Shown here: one piece after another, positions 38,183 to 50,155 of the stretch
Numbering within the stretch: position 1 is the first letter of the stretch
How the letters are laid out: each line of letters begins with the position of its first letter
Source of the DNA: Peronospora farinosa
Lineage: Eukaryota; Oomycota; Peronosporomycetes; Peronosporales; Peronosporaceae
DNA: 64,000 nt
NCBI GenBank assembly: GCA_947646735.1
Contig: CANTFK010000037.1
Coordinates: 186,001-250,000, forward strand
Direction of reading: 5' to 3'
Notes under the pieces: model-generated
What the model saw: the letters and a program-made list of their open reading frames with translations, nothing else
Database searches by the model: none
Told to the model about the DNA's origin: nothing
Position numbers and translations under genes: made by a program

Positions 38183-38949
38183 ATGAATATGGAGCCAAGC
38201 GAAGGGAAGAATAACTTGCAAATGCTCTCGCATTTATTGGCCATTGCGTATCATGTTCTAGAGGAGACCAAACATATGAATCTTAAGCCACCATTGCGTC
38301 CAATGTCCAAGTTATTTGCTGCTGATGTGGTCGTTCCTGGATCGCCATCGTCCGAGACGGAGACGCCGCAGGACGAGGCGCTTGGAGACGTGAACGGCCT
38401 GACTGCAGCCTTTGGAGGTGGTGCTCCTACACACGCAAGTGGACAGGGTCAATGTGTTGTGGTCCCGTTTTTACCCGAGGAGATACAGGACACATATACG
38501 AGAATTGCAACGCTCAAGACGCAGTATATGAAGCTCAGTATGGAGCTCTTGGAAGCTCTTGAAGAGACGGAAAAGAAGAACATGGAGGTGGGATTACATG
38601 AAAAGGTGATATCAAGTATTACAGGTTATAAGATATGGTCGTTGTTTTTGGCATTAATTTGATGGATTTTGATGATACAGGACAATGTGATGGCCAACAT
38701 GATCACGAGGAGGAATCAATTACGCAAGGTATAAGAGAGAGAGAGAGAGAGAGATATTGGTTGGTTGGTTGTGGATTGTTGGGGTGAAAGTTCTTATCTT
38801 TGTGGTGCTATTCTATGAAATAGGAAGTCTATGAGAGGAACATTGTGATGAAGGGACTGATTGATCGACTGCGACATCTACAACACTCGATCAGATTGTT
38901 GAAAGGAGGCAGTGCTTATCCCCCCAATATTGTCATGGAGAGCGTCTAA
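38183..38949 (+). CDS. Small helical protein, possibly Mediator subunit Med30-like
   Basis: Three exons (38183-38587, 38681-38728, 38824-38949) give 192 residues with GT/AG introns; the second intron has a GA microsatellite. Residues 1-60 are helical; an acidic Gly/Ala linker follows. The C-terminal half is a coiled coil ('TYTRIATLKTQYMKLSMELL') ending in 'EVYERNIVMKGLIDRLRHLQ' and 'HSIRLLK'. The pattern (E-x-x-x-N-x-x-x-K-x-L-I-D-x-L-R) is close to that at the end of Med30, a head-module subunit of the Mediator complex that links transcription factors to RNA polymerase II. The match is short, so the name is tentative. Confidence 0.5.
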
Positions 38950-39423
38950 AAATTGAATGGAAACGCTGATTGGTCTGCTGTTACCTGTTGTAAAAGAGTG
39001 ACAAAATGCTGTCAGTGTCGGGATCTGATTCGACTGACTCGATAAATGTCGCTTGATTTTGTCGATTGTTCTCCTGCAATGCCGAGACTTATTGCTCAAG
39101 TAAGAAATTATACATTTTTATGGTCTTGTCAGCAATTCTTTATCTTCTAATTGTAACTTTTCACTTTGTATGCTATAACTTCTACTATGTAATAGAGTAC
39201 TCTAATTGATTAAAGTCACGTGTCTCCTCTATCTTCTAGACGTCGTAGGATGTATATAAAAAAAGACATTTGATTGGTTTATAATATCTCTTACACCTAT
39301 CGATGATTCGATAAAAATTACGATATCGAAGACTGGAGGGAGAGCTAAGTTCAGGGAGGAATAATCTATACAATATACATTTTGCAAAAAGAGGTTGAAA
39401 AATCGAGACTTAAGCTACTCGCT

Positions 39424-41502
39424 ATGGAGGGACTAGGCGTCGTATACGAACAAGAAGAACCCACGGGATCAAGTGATCATGAACCAAGTACAAGTGACCA
39501 TCATTCAAGTACAATAATGACTGCATCAAGTCATGAGGTTGAAGACGATGAAGATATTCGTGCACTTGCTGGAAATCCCGATGATTTGGATCTTCCTCAT
39601 CAAATGCAACAACCTCCAGCTCAACAGCTTCAACTTCAGCAGCAACAACAACAACAATTACATGATGAAGGACGTTATACTGACTATAATCAGACCACTG
39701 GACAACATTTACACCAACAAATGGAACATCATGGAGGATTTGACAAGAATGGCACGAGTACACAACCAGGAAAGCTTTTTATTGGTGGTGTATCATGGGA
39801 AACTACGGAAGATACATTACGTCAACATTTTGGTAAATATGGACCACTTACGGATGCTGCATTGATGAAGGACAAGTATACAGGTCAACCACGAGGGTTT
39901 GGCTTTGTAACATTTGCTGATGCATCAGGTATTGATGCTGTCAAATGAGATTGGAAACTTTATTTCTTTTCTCTCTCTCTCTTTTGTTATTTTGTTGGTA
40001 TTAATATTAGTGATATGGTGTTGGTTGTGATATGCTTATTGTAGCTATTGATCGTGTACTGGAAGAGACGCATACGCTGGATGGTCGATCAGTTGAAGTT
40101 AAGCGAGCCATTCCACGAGAGAGGACGGCCCCAGGCTCTAGGTTAGTAACTTGCCATTACGTGCACAGTTGACGGACGGGCCGGGTGCAAAGCTGGCTGC
40201 TGTATATTACACTTTATTTACTCGAAAGAAAAGAATCGCAAAGCAGGAAGGAAGAAGGGCAGGAAGAGAGAGACAGACAGAGACAGACAGAGACAGAGAG
40301 CAAGAAGCAGACAAGAATTTCTACTCAACACGATCAATGGTGTTTGTTCGCAATCTTCTCGCCCTTCACGCGCGATCTTCACTCTCTCCGTCCAGCCCTT
40401 CTCCATCCACTCCCGTGGAAGGGGCTTTGGCGTCGATTTTTACATGTAAACTGATCCGAAGCACCCAGCAGACCGCACGCGACCCTGGCCTAAAGTGATA
40501 ACCTATACTAACATTAGTTCCCCTCTCTCGTGACCGTACTCTTGGTGTAATGTAGCGAAATTCGTGGCGGCGGACGCGGAGGATTCAGCAGCGGCGGCTT
40601 TACGGAGCAAAAGAAAATCTTCGTAGGCGGCCTCGCTCCCACTGTGACCGAGCAGGACTTTCGTCACTACTTTGAAGAGTTTGGCAAGACCACGGACGCT
40701 GTGGTAATGATCGATCGCGACACGCAGCGCTCACGCGGATTCGGCTTTATCACTTTTGAGGAAGAGGTATGTCGGAGTGTGCTTGTAGTATGAGTCTATA
40801 GGTTGCTCACACATGATGGTTTGCTCTATTCTTGCGCAGTCGTCGGTAGCTGAAGTGATAAGCAAGAGTCACGAAATTCACGGCAAAATCGTCGAGATTA
40901 AGCGAGCGGAGCCCAAGGAATCGCGTGGAGGCGGTGGCGGTGGTGGTGGCGGCGGCTACGGTGGAGGTCGTGGGGGTCGTGGTGGTGGCTGGAGAGGTGG
41001 AGGTCGTGGAGGCGGCGGTGGCAGCGTTGGTGGAGGCGGCTATGGTGGTGGTACCTACGGTGGTGGATATGGTAGCAGTTATGGTGGCAGCTACGGCGGC
41101 GGCGGCGGTTATGGTGGCGGCTATGGCGGCGGCTATGGCACTGGCTATGGCGCTGCTGTTGCCTACGGAGCCGGCGCTTATGCAGGGTACCCACAGTCGT
41201 ATGCTGGTTACGGCTATGGTAGCTATGGAGGTGGCCGTGGCGGCTACGGTTATGGTAGCTATCCAGGTTATGGTGGCTATGATGAAAGTGGTGCTGCTGC
41301 AACTGGTGCTGAAAATGGCGAGGGTGGTGAAGGAGGTGCCGGTGCACAAGAAGCAGGATACGGCGGAGACGGAGCTGCTCAGGGAGGCCAAGGAGGAGCT
41401 GCTGCTAGCTACGGATATGGCGGCGGATACCGTCAGGGTGGAGGCTCAGGTGGTGCTCAAGGAGGTTCTGGTGGACGTTCGGATCGATACCGTCCGTACT
41501 AA
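39424..41502 (+). CDS. hnRNP A/Musashi-type protein: two RRMs and a Gly/Tyr-rich tail
   Basis: Exons 39424-39928, 40045-40141, 40556-40766 and 40840-41502 join in frame (1476 nt, 491 residues). An acidic/Gln-rich N-terminus of about 115 residues precedes RRM1 ('GKLFIGGVSWETTEDTLRQH', 'PRGFGFVTFADAS', with 'DGRSVEVKRAIPRERTAPGS' after the intron). RRM2 follows ('KIFVGGLAPTVTEQDFRHYF', 'SRGFGFITFEEE', 'GKIVEIKRAEPKE'). Both RNP1 and RNP2 motifs are canonical. The tail of about 190 residues is Gly-Tyr-Gly-Gly repeats, an RGG/YGG low-complexity region of the type that drives phase separation. Family members bind mRNA in nucleus and cytoplasm for splicing, stability or translation. The third intron (40142-40555) is long and has GA/CAGA simple repeats. 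Confidence 0.88.
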
Positions 41503-42752
41503 GCTACGCGTCCATGCAGCGAGCAAAGCGAAGGCATTTGAGTGACGCAAAATTGACCTGCGCTCATTTCTTCGCACCCCGATAATGCGATGCTTGTTCT
41601 CTCGCATCAACTGCCTCTCGATTTCGCCTCTCCAGCTCGTACCTGTTGCTATTAAATCAATACCTTTCTCACCATACCCAGTGTGTTTCTTCGTGACACG
41701 GATGCATCTTGCCATGGATTTACAGTAGAAATGCATTGTTGTGATAGCTTTGGTCGTGGTTTGTGACGTGCAAATGAGCTCGTCAAGAGATATGGACATG
41801 TCATACATAGCACGACATGGTCATATAACGTGATGGCTACGTTAGAATCGTTTTCGACAGGATACCGAAGGAATATCGGTTGAAAAGCGACCATTGTGTC
41901 CGGAAGATCGGATTTTGTACGGATTATCAGGTTGGACGCTGTATAAAGCCAGAAGTCGGTACAGATATCGACATATTCTACAGCCTAGCGTTCTACTGTC
42001 AAAATTGTGCTTATTATGTCAGTTTTTGCAGGTGCACAAATAGTACTTTTCAACAGGGTCGTTCCAGCATGAGATTAATATTTGGATTGGTTTCATGGTT
42101 TGATTCGGTCCTAGTCAACTGCTCCAAGCAGCCGGTCGACGCCAACTTGCTGAGCTACTCTAGCGCACAGACGCATGATGGTGCTTCAGATCCGTCGGTA
42201 TCGGCTTGTCATTGTCACGCCTCTAGCAGGAAATTGTCGAAGGAGAGTGATGGGAACCATCTCTTCGACTACGGTCTTGTGCAAATGCTTTGTAGAATCA
42301 CAGCTTAAGCGCATAACCACCTTGTCACTGAACTTATGGTATAAGCAGAGTCAAGGACTACACAACGTGATCGACAATGTCTAGCCAACCCTGCAAAGTC
42401 AGCTCGTTTGCAAGACCGTTGGCAAGTAATTCCAGTCATAAATGATGTGAGAATTATTCTCATTACGCTTGTTCAGTAGTGCGTCGCAAAAGTCAGATGA
42501 TTAATATTGTGCTTCATACGACGTATTTTTGGCGTCCACATCATCACGCGTGACCACGAGACGAAGAAACTCAATCAATGTAGCACCCATTTACAAATAC
42601 AAAGCTATTTTACTACTTTAAAGTATTATTCGTCCTAATTATCAAGACCAGTATCATTAATAGTACTATCATGCAGCACTACTACGTATATCATCATCTT
42701 ATAATACTCTATCATCAGCTGTGAAGTAACGTCAAAGTAATACTTTGGGTTG
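41503..42752. other. Intergenic region
   Basis: 1.25 kb between the hnRNP-like gene and the methyltransferase gene. Only short frames are open. One (from ATG 42070) starts with a weakly hydrophobic stretch but has no convincing effector motif. Contains no repeat or RNA gene that I can support. Confidence 0.35.
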
Positions 42753-43856
42753 ATGGAGCCCAAGGTGTCATGTGTGAACCATGCAGCGCTTGTGAATAAA
42801 TACTTCCAAGGACACTTTGATCTGTGCAAAGACTCACTCCAAATTCCACCAACTGCCTTTTTCCGCTTACGCAGCATAAATGGTCAAACGGAGACATTGC
42901 GACGACAAAAAAAACGAAAAAGAGCGGCTCAGCGGCGGGCCGAGCGTCTGGAACAGCTCATCGCGCAAAACAAGTTTGTGCCATTGAGTAATCGAGTGAA
43001 AAGTGCATTAACGGACGCCTATGAGCGTTTCGGTGGCTCTCGCTTTGAGCTGCGCGTCTTTTTACCAAGCTTTGACGGTAAGAATAATGCCAAGAGTCGA
43101 GCAACACTGGAAGATGTTTTGAACTCGTTGCCAAAAGCCTCTGAAAATGAAGTTCTGGATGACGGTAACGTCCATTGCAATCCAACGGATCGTCTACAGG
43201 TTGCTACAGTGAATGGCACCAAGATCTTGCTGCCACCTCGGTCGAGTTTTGCCCAGCGAGATGTCCGAGAGCTCTGCCAAATCTCACTTGGAAGACACAA
43301 GCTCATTGTAATTGATCCCCCTTGGCAAAACAAGAGCGTCTCTCGTGGAAAGCACTACGACATGTTTGATCATACGGAGTTGCTGAGTATTAACATCCCG
43401 CACATTACAGACCCGGACGAATGCGTCCTTGGGGTATGGGTGACGAACCGACCACGTTATATGACGTATCTTTGTGAACAAGCACTGCCTTTATGGGGCT
43501 TTACCTTCCATGCGTGTTGGTACTGGCTAAAGCTAAGCAAAAACGGTGAGCTAGTGACTCCATTGAACTCTACACATCGCCTGCCAGTCGAGACCTTGGT
43601 CGTTGCGTATCGTGCAAAGGACCTTAAACACGAACAACTACTACGCCAACGCCTTGGTGAACAGATGCGAATTGTAATGAGCATTCCATTGCGTCATTCC
43701 TGGAAACCACCACCCGAGTGCTTTTTTGACAAGGACACTGTCTCTCCAAACGACAAAAAAGCAGAATTGTTTGCTCGAGAGCTGCGACCGAATTGGACAA
43801 ACGTTGGAAACGAGGGATGTACATACAGCTTTACTATCTCCTACACAGCTACCTAA
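42753..43856 (+). CDS. METTL4-type MT-A70 adenine N6-methyltransferase
   Basis: Single exon, ATG 42753, 367 residues. The catalytic motif is 'KLIVIDPPWQNKSVSRGKHY', containing DPPW, and 'PPRSSFAQRDVREL' precedes it. 'LGVWVTNRPRYMTYL', 'WYWLKLSKNGELVTPLNSTH' and 'RLPVETLVVAYRAK' follow. These segments are characteristic of METTL4 and separate it from METTL3/14. Family members transfer a methyl group from S-adenosylmethionine to N6 of adenine in U2 snRNA or DNA. Peronosporales are known to carry 6mA DNA and related enzymes, so a DNA substrate is possible but inferred. The N-terminal 70 residues are basic ('RRQKKRKRAAQRRAERLEQL') and may bind nucleic acid. No defect is seen. Confidence 0.9.
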   Translation: MEPKVSCVNHAALVNKYFQGHFDLCKDSLQIPPTAFFRLRSINGQTETLRRQKKRKRAAQRRAERLEQLIAQNKFVPLSNRVKSALTDAYERFGGSRFELRVFLPSFDGKNNAKSRATLEDVLNSLPKASENEVLDDGNVHCNPTDRLQVATVNGTKILLPPRSSFAQRDVRELCQISLGRHKLIVIDPPWQNKSVSRGKHYDMFDHTELLSINIPHITDPDECVLGVWVTNRPRYMTYLCEQALPLWGFTFHACWYWLKLSKNGELVTPLNSTHRLPVETLVVAYRAKDLKHEQLLRQRLGEQMRIVMSIPLRHSWKPPPECFFDKDTVSPNDKKAELFARELRPNWTNVGNEGCTYSFTISYTAT

Positions 43857-43884
43857 CGGTCTTGTTTATTTCCATGGCAGGTAT

Positions 43885-44292
43885 TCAAGTTTCAAAATGC
43901 AAGTATGTTTCAAACAAGTGCAGAAGATTTACATACATGAAGAGGAGCATAGTCACGCAACAAGAAATACATGAAAGTGATTGCTTAAGATGTTCACACA
44001 GAGATTTGAGCCTGCTTAACAACATTTCTGCTGCCTCCTTAGAAGGATCAATGACAAGCCAAGAAACGTCCACGCGCGAGTTTGGTGTCCCAAAGATTCG
44101 GCTTCTACTGCTCACGGGAAAAGAACGGTGAGAATTTGACACTTTGGTTGCTTGCTTGCTAGTCATGAACGCAAAGAAAATGTAGAGTTGATTAAAAGGC
44201 TCAGGTAATGAGATTCCACTAGATGATATCTTCAGGCAAAAAGAGACACTACATCCCCATTGCAACTCAGATGTCCCTATAGCATTCGTCAT
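43885..44292 (-). CDS. Hypothetical 135-residue ORF, uncertain
   Basis: ATG at 44292, stop at 43885, 28 bases from the convergent methyltransferase stop. The interior contains a soluble-looking stretch ('TPNSRVDVSWLVIDPSKEAA', 'EMLLSRLKSLCEHLKQS') and a hydrophobic C-terminus. I know no family, and an intron may lie inside. Length alone is not strong evidence. Confidence 0.2.
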   Translation of the reverse strand: MTNAIGTSELQWGCSVSFCLKISSSGISLPEPFNQLYIFFAFMTSKQATKVSNSHRSFPVSSRSRIFGTPNSRVDVSWLVIDPSKEAAEMLLSRLKSLCEHLKQSLSCISCCVTMLLFMYVNLLHLFETYLHFET

Positions 44293-44904
44293 TGCCTTTA
44301 TAAACTATCGATCTACATGTACACAACTAATGGGGTGTCTCAGTGATCTTGGTGATATATAAATGTCGTCACAATACCCAAAGGTATATCGAGAGTAGCA
44401 AATATTTTGATACATCATTGACATGTACCCATTTCTTAGACTCAATACAGCTAAAATATAAAATCTCATCATACAAATGCCTCGTAATGTTCATCACATT
44501 AGGAGTTAGAGAAGTCTCGGAGCACAGCAGAACGCAATGCAATAAAACACTCGTCATCCTCAGACTCGTCATCTGATTTTGTAATCACTTGAGAGAAAAC
44601 CCCTTTAATAGAAGCTGAATCATACACTTAATGATTAAAAAACTATTGGATTGTCGATTGAATGTGCCTCGAGCAAGTATAAGAATGACTTGACAATGAG
44701 ATCACCTCAAGACTTCAGCCAATTTGGTTGGCTAGCATGTTGTCAGGATCAAAACTCTTTTAAACACGTAATTACGCAGTAACTTATTGTTACGACGACT
44801 AAAAAAAATGTATCATTACTCATTGGTTGAAATAAAGACCGTCTATATTAGGATTTTTAAGCTAGGACATACTGTAGCCCTTATCGAAAAGCCGCTACTT
44901 TATT
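44293..44904. other. AT-rich intergenic region
   Basis: About 600 bases without a supported gene. AT-rich, no tandem repeat, probably the promoter of the DysF/coiled-coil gene on its right side. Confidence 0.35.
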
Positions 44905-46268
44905 ATGAATAAGCGCGAGAAACAACTCGAGACCGAGTGCAAAGCACTCTATCGGTATGAAACGTAATCATTATAATCGTTAATTACGTGATAATTAGGT
45001 GAAGAATAACAACGTTATGACGTGTATAGTGAGCTACAGGCAATGGAGCAATTGATCCAGCGATATCAAGAAAAACTTGCTGCTACTGAAAGTGACAATC
45101 GTTTTCAATGTCATTGCAATCCTCAGAACGTTCGTGACTGGTATCGATTTGAGGAGGTTTTATTGGAGAATCAGATCTTGTCATCAAGAGGCAATCCTTT
45201 ACGAAATGAGCTGCCTGTGATGTGTCGCGTCAGTGGCGAGGAAATGCAGTTTCATGAGGTTTGGTTTATCATGCAGCAGCGGTATAAAGATTGCACGAGT
45301 TGTTGTTTCGTGATTAAAGAATCGATTGTAACCAGGTGAAGCTCCCGTCGAAGAACTGGGAGTGGGTCTCGGACTGGCAGTGCGATATTCACGCCTATAC
45401 GGACGAAAGTGGATGGATCTCTGCAGATTCGTGGGAATTGCCACGCGACATGAACAAATGGTGTCGTAGGTGGGAGGACATGCAAGTAGTGTGAGATGGG
45501 TATAGAGAGTGTGCTAGTGATGGTTGGCTGGTGTGTTTCTGTGATTGTAGTGAGCAGTCCACGAGTTCTCGAGTGCGGCAGCGTCGGTGGAAAAGAGAGC
45601 GGATGCTGGTCGGATCAACCGGATTGCCATTGGTATTGAATGAAAATTTGCTGACAAAAAGCCGTCTAGCTTCGATGGTGCGTATCGATTGTTTCGTTTA
45701 GCTTTAGATTTATTGTCGGTGTCGTGACGGATGTGGCAAGTGAAATAATTGGTGTTTTGTTGCGTAGCAATACGCTGCCGAGAAGCTTACACACCAGGTG
45801 GAGCATCCATTGGAATCATTCATGTGGTTCTGTGATACTTACTGAAGCGTATTGCAGCTTCTGCGAGCAAACGAACGAATCGAAGAACTTGAACACTGCA
45901 ATAAAATCTACGAAGGGCAGATGCTCAAGTTTCAGAAAATCACGGACGAGCTGATGAACGACCTGTACGCTCGAACGTTCGATCAGCACGATTCTATAGC
46001 GATGTCGTACAATATGACAAAGAGTGCTGACGTATTGAAGCAGACCGAGGCACTTCTTGGTGACATGCTGGTGGAGCAGGGGCTTGCACGATTCGATACA
46101 TTGGCCATTACAAGCACCATGCAGCAACAGCGATCGGAGGTGTTAACTGCGTGTGAAAATGAACTCCAGCATACAATGAATGAGTTCAATGATCTTGCGC
46201 GTAAACTTGAGCAGACGCAATCGTCGTCTATAGAACAAGCTGAGCTTGAAGCAGATAGACCTATTTAA
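44905..46268 (+). CDS. DysF-domain and coiled-coil protein
   Basis: Six exons join in frame: 44905-44954, 45030-45258, 45336-45485, 45558-45677, 45768-45797 and 45858-46268 (990 nt, 329 residues). The second intron has a less usual GTTTGG donor; the better-looking GTATAA at 45282 would break the frame. Residues about 55-185 form a dysferlin/peroxin domain: 'RFEEVLLENQ', 'LPSKNWEWVSDWQCD', 'TDESGW' and after the next intron 'STSSRVRQRRWKRERM'. The C-terminal half is a long coiled coil with Gln/Glu heptads. DysF domains occur in peroxisomal Pex24/Pex30-type proteins, TECPR1 and dysferlin, and link to membrane or autophagy functions. Precise role unknown. Confidence 0.7.
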
Positions 46269-46291
46269 ACTTGGTAATTTAGTAACACTCG

Positions 46292-46380
46292 TTAATTCAG
46301 TACATTTGGCACGCGCACTTTGAGAAAATAGTAGTTATCCTTAATTCAGTACATTTGGCATGCGGCACTTTTAGAAAATA
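46292..46380. repeat. Tandem duplication in the CTF18 promoter region
   Basis: Two copies, about 45 bases each, of TTAATTCAGTACATTTGGCA followed by GCGGCACTTT and AGAAAATA. The second copy ends about 54 bases before the CTF18 ATG. Possibly a duplicated promoter element. Confidence 0.75.
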
Positions 46381-46433
46381 TTGACCAATGAAAAGCATTC
46401 GCGCGCTTTTTGCACGAGGAAGTAAGTGTGATC

Positions 46434-49337
46434 ATGGTGGACGAAAATGGCTACGCGTACGAGCAGGAATTTGACGAAATGGACGAGTGGGAGGCTATGC
46501 ACGCTCATGAGATGGAGGCTGCAGATGAGGAGATGCGTGCTATGGAGTCTTTTGAGCAGTGTCAAGCAGAAAAGAGTCAGCAGCATCCTCCAGTTCCAGT
46601 AATTCAACAGTCTTTGAGCGATAACGCTGCAGAGAAGACCGATGACAGTCTCGAGAAGGTACAGAGCCGACTGGATCAAGTATTGTCACGATGTGCAATG
46701 ATTTTGGGAGATGACGGGGATGAAGACGTGGCGATGGAGACAGCAGGATCCCGCCTTAAGGACTTTGTGCACACTGAGAAACGGACTGTGGCATCAAATG
46801 TAGACACAATCACAGCCAAGTATCTGTACAATCGACCGCCTATTGATGTGGACTCGCTGTCCGTGGTGCTTCAGGATGGAAAGAGATTGTTTTTACGCAA
46901 GAAGCGACAGCATTCGGCGGTTGTTACCTCCAATTCCGTTCGTAGTGAAGTGAAGTCCCTTGTCCCTATTAAACAAATGATGGAAGCAGTTCAGCGGGTA
47001 TGATACGTTTGTTAGCTGCAGGATGTTCCATTGGACGGTGTACTTAGTATTTGGTTCTTTCGTACGATTGTTTGCAGATGGAAATTGAGGAAGCAGCTTC
47101 AAAAGAGGACGAGGCTCTGCTTCAGGAGCATGAATCAGCTAGTAATGTAGCTTTCAACATGTCGAACGAAGTGCTGTGGTTGGACAAGTACAAACCTCAG
47201 AGCTTCTTGGACCTATTGAGCGACGAGCGAACGAACCGTGAGGTCCTCACTTGGATCAAGTCATGGGACCGGTACGTGTTCCCGAGGAAAAGGCGTGCTA
47301 ATGGCGCAGCTCCAGTTTCTCCTGCTAAGATGAACGCTTTTGGAGGCCCAAACATATCTTCGTGGAATCAGGCCTCTTCAAATGCTCAAGCTAACGGCAA
47401 TACTGAAACCAACGACGAGGAGGATAAGAGACCATTCAATAAGATTATTCTAATCTGTGGACCACCTGGAGCGGGAAAAACGACGTTGGCCAACATTGTT
47501 GCGCGTCACGCTGGTTACAACCCTATTGAAGTAAATGCTAGCGACGACAGGACGGCATCTGTCTTGCGCAATAAAATTATCAGCGCGATGGAGATGCAAT
47601 CTATTTGGGGTGATCGTAAACCAAACTGCATCATCCTCGACGAAATCGATGGCGCTATGAATGGCAACGATGGTAAATCCGCTATTGATGTCATTCAAGA
47701 AATTGTACAAGCTCCTCTGCAAAAGAAGAAAGTAGGAACGAAAGCTGCAGCCAAGAGTCGCCATCCGTTGACTCGCCCGCTAATATGTGTCTGCAATGAG
47801 CTGTACGCGTCTGTGTTGCGCCCACTGCGTCAGATGGCTAAGATTTTTACGCTGGATACACCACATTCGCAACGCCTTGTCACACGTCTGAAGTACATTT
47901 GTCGCCATGAAGGGGTCAGGGCTTCCACAGGTGCGTTAGCAAATCTTTGCGCCAGCGCTGGCAACGATATCCGCTATTGCTTGAATACGCTACAACTTCA
48001 AAGTACGCAGTCGCGTGGAGCTGTGCAAAGCACATCGGGTATTGTGAACCTAAGCACCGGCCTCATTGCTCAAAAAGATCATGCTCATGGCATGTTTGAA
48101 GCGCTAGATCTTGTGTTTTATGAAACGCGCTTGCAGTCTGCTAAAAGAGAGCTTCCTGTTGCTGAGAAGATCATTGAAGCTGTTGCATCGCTGGGAAACT
48201 TTCCCTTATTGCTCAATGGTCTGGATGAGAACGTCCCTAAAATGATCTTCAACGACCCCTCCATGAACAAGATCTGTGACGTTTACGAGTGGCTAGGACT
48301 TGCGGATGAGTATGATAATCGTGCTCGATCAGAGCAGCAGTACGTATTTCAAGCATACATTCCATTCGCTGCCATCGCAACGCACGCATCTTGCTGCACA
48401 AGCTCTAGGCGGCGTGTGGAATACCCTCACGCTCAGTTTGATGCCCAGAAACGAAGCAACCGGTCTGAGAATATACTCGTGGCATTGACAGAGGGTGCGC
48501 AGTTGCAGCCAATCCTACGAATGAGCACAAGTGTTCTTGTCGTTGACGTCGTGCCGTGGCTAGTTGCGAGCCTATCGCCCAACATTCGACGCATCAACCC
48601 GTCACTGCAAACAAAGGAAGAGAAGATAATGATTCAGCGACTCATTCAGCTCATGGCGTCGCTGGGACTGTCATTCCGGCACAAGTATTTGTCCGAAGGT
48701 AGCGAAGACTACGCACTTGAACCGTACGTAGCTGTTGTCTTTGTTCGTAGGTATCCTGCTTCGAGCTTCTGATCCGTTTTTTTGTCATTGATGTCCCATC
48801 CGTACAGGGCAATAAACGAACTTGTGGAATTCCGAAACAATGATGGCAATGCAGCGTACCAAACCATTCTTCCGCTGACTGTACGAAAAATGATCGCTCG
48901 TGAGGTGGAGCTCGAGCAGATGTGTCGAAATGAAAACTCTGCTTCGTCAATGAAGCAGAATGGCCGCAGCAAGGTGTCGATCACGACAGTCGGCAAATTA
49001 AGCGAAGCTACTATTGAGGAGAAAGCTGCAAATGCCACCTATGCTCTGCCAAAACTCAGCGGTACGTTTACTTTAGTCGACTGTGTTCATTCTGCGCTCT
49101 CAACGTGATGTTGCTGTAGAGATGGAGCTGGCGAAGAAAAACGACGCCTTGCGCAAGCGCAATCCTTTTGCATTCGCACACCGCGAGTCCAAACGCAAAC
49201 GTGACGAGGAATTGAATGCAAAGTTAAAGCAGCAACGCACAGACAATACCCATGCATACTCCATGGTGCGATACAAGTTCAATGAAGGCTACACTTGTGG
49301 CATCAAGACAGCCGTGTACGTCCGTGATTTATTATAA
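46434..49337 (+). CDS. CTF18: CTF18 alternative clamp-loader subunit
   Basis: Exons 46434-46997, 47078-48723, 48808-49061 and 49120-49337 join in frame (2682 nt, 893 residues). The acidic N-terminus leads to the CTF18 signature 'VLWLDKYKPQSFLDLLSDER' and 'NREVLTWIKSWDRYVF'. The AAA+ core has Walker A 'CGPPGAGKTTLANIVA', 'YNPIEVNASDDRTASVLRNK' and Walker B 'CIILDEIDGAMNG'. The sensor-1 region is 'PLICVCNELYASVLRPLRQM', and sensor 2/lid is 'LCASAGNDIRYCLNTLQLQS'. A CTF18-specific C-terminus ends 'NEGYTCGIKTAVYVRDLL'. CTF18 replaces RFC1 in a clamp-loading complex with RFC2-5 and DCC1/CTF8, working in sister-chromatid cohesion and the replication checkpoint. The upstream TTG-led extension was not used because the first ATG is 46434. 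Confidence 0.92.
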
Positions 49338-50155
49338 AGCACTGATTCACTGATTACAATGTAAAGAAGGAAGGACATGCCCCATTCTCTCTCTCCAAGT
49401 CTCCAGTTAATAGCTATAAACTTGCAAATGCGAGTGCGTTTTTTTCTAGCTTTTGATATAAGTGACGTTCACAGTGTCTTTCTAGGCCCCAGAATCTTCT
49501 GCATGACAACATACAGCAGTCTCATGAGACAAAATAGATTTGTCGTGTCCGACGTAACGTTTTTTAATCGTCTTTGTGCGTCTAGCAGTCAGATTTTGGC
49601 AGAATGAGGCGATACTCGTGTCACGATATATGCATATCTTGAATGACTATAGTATTATACCATATAACTGCATCGGTTTGTTAAAACCATTTTATTAAAG
49701 CTAATAAATTGGCAGTAATGAAATAGATACGTTTCTAAAATATGGGCACGAATAAATGGGCAAGCAACGCTATTCAAGACACGACATAGCGATGCACCAA
49801 TCAGAGTTCACAAAAAAGAAGAGGTGTGGGAGAGATCCATCTATCCGTTGACACAATCTTATCCGGATACACGAGAGTATATCCGGATTAGATCATTGTC
49901 ACCAATAAACAATCATTCTGCAAACCTTTTTGCACCAATGAAAAGATCCGCCATGACGAAACTCCCCCCCCCCCCCTTTCGCCCCAGTCCTTCTTTCACT
50001 TGCAAAATCTCCTCTTGGTGGTGAAATCACTTGGTTGAGAGAGTGTTGGTCAGGGAAACCAACCCGCATTCAAAGCCAACGCCGTCTGTATTGACGCTCC
50101 TTTTGCCGTAACTTCAAGTCAGTGGTTTCTTCCGCTTCCAGTCAATCACATTGTC
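49338..50155. promoter_or_regulatory. Intergenic and promoter region of RPB1
   Basis: 818 bases before the RPB1 ATG. Contains an AT-rich stretch, a poly-C run at about 49963-49977 and, at about 49914, TCATTCTGCAAACC. That is a partial match to the oomycete initiator consensus (TCATTYYNCAWTTT) but lies about 240 bases from the ATG. No gene recognised. Confidence 0.35.

Noticed and set aside
40807..41391. Minus-strand Thr/Ala-rich and His-rich frames opposite the hnRNP tail
   Set aside because: Reverse reading of Gly-Gly-Tyr repeats.
42070..42308. Possible small secreted effector starting 'MRLIFGLVSWFDSVLVN'
   Set aside because: The hydrophobic stretch is weak and interrupted by Asp, there is no RXLR or dEER motif, and no WY-type sequence follows.
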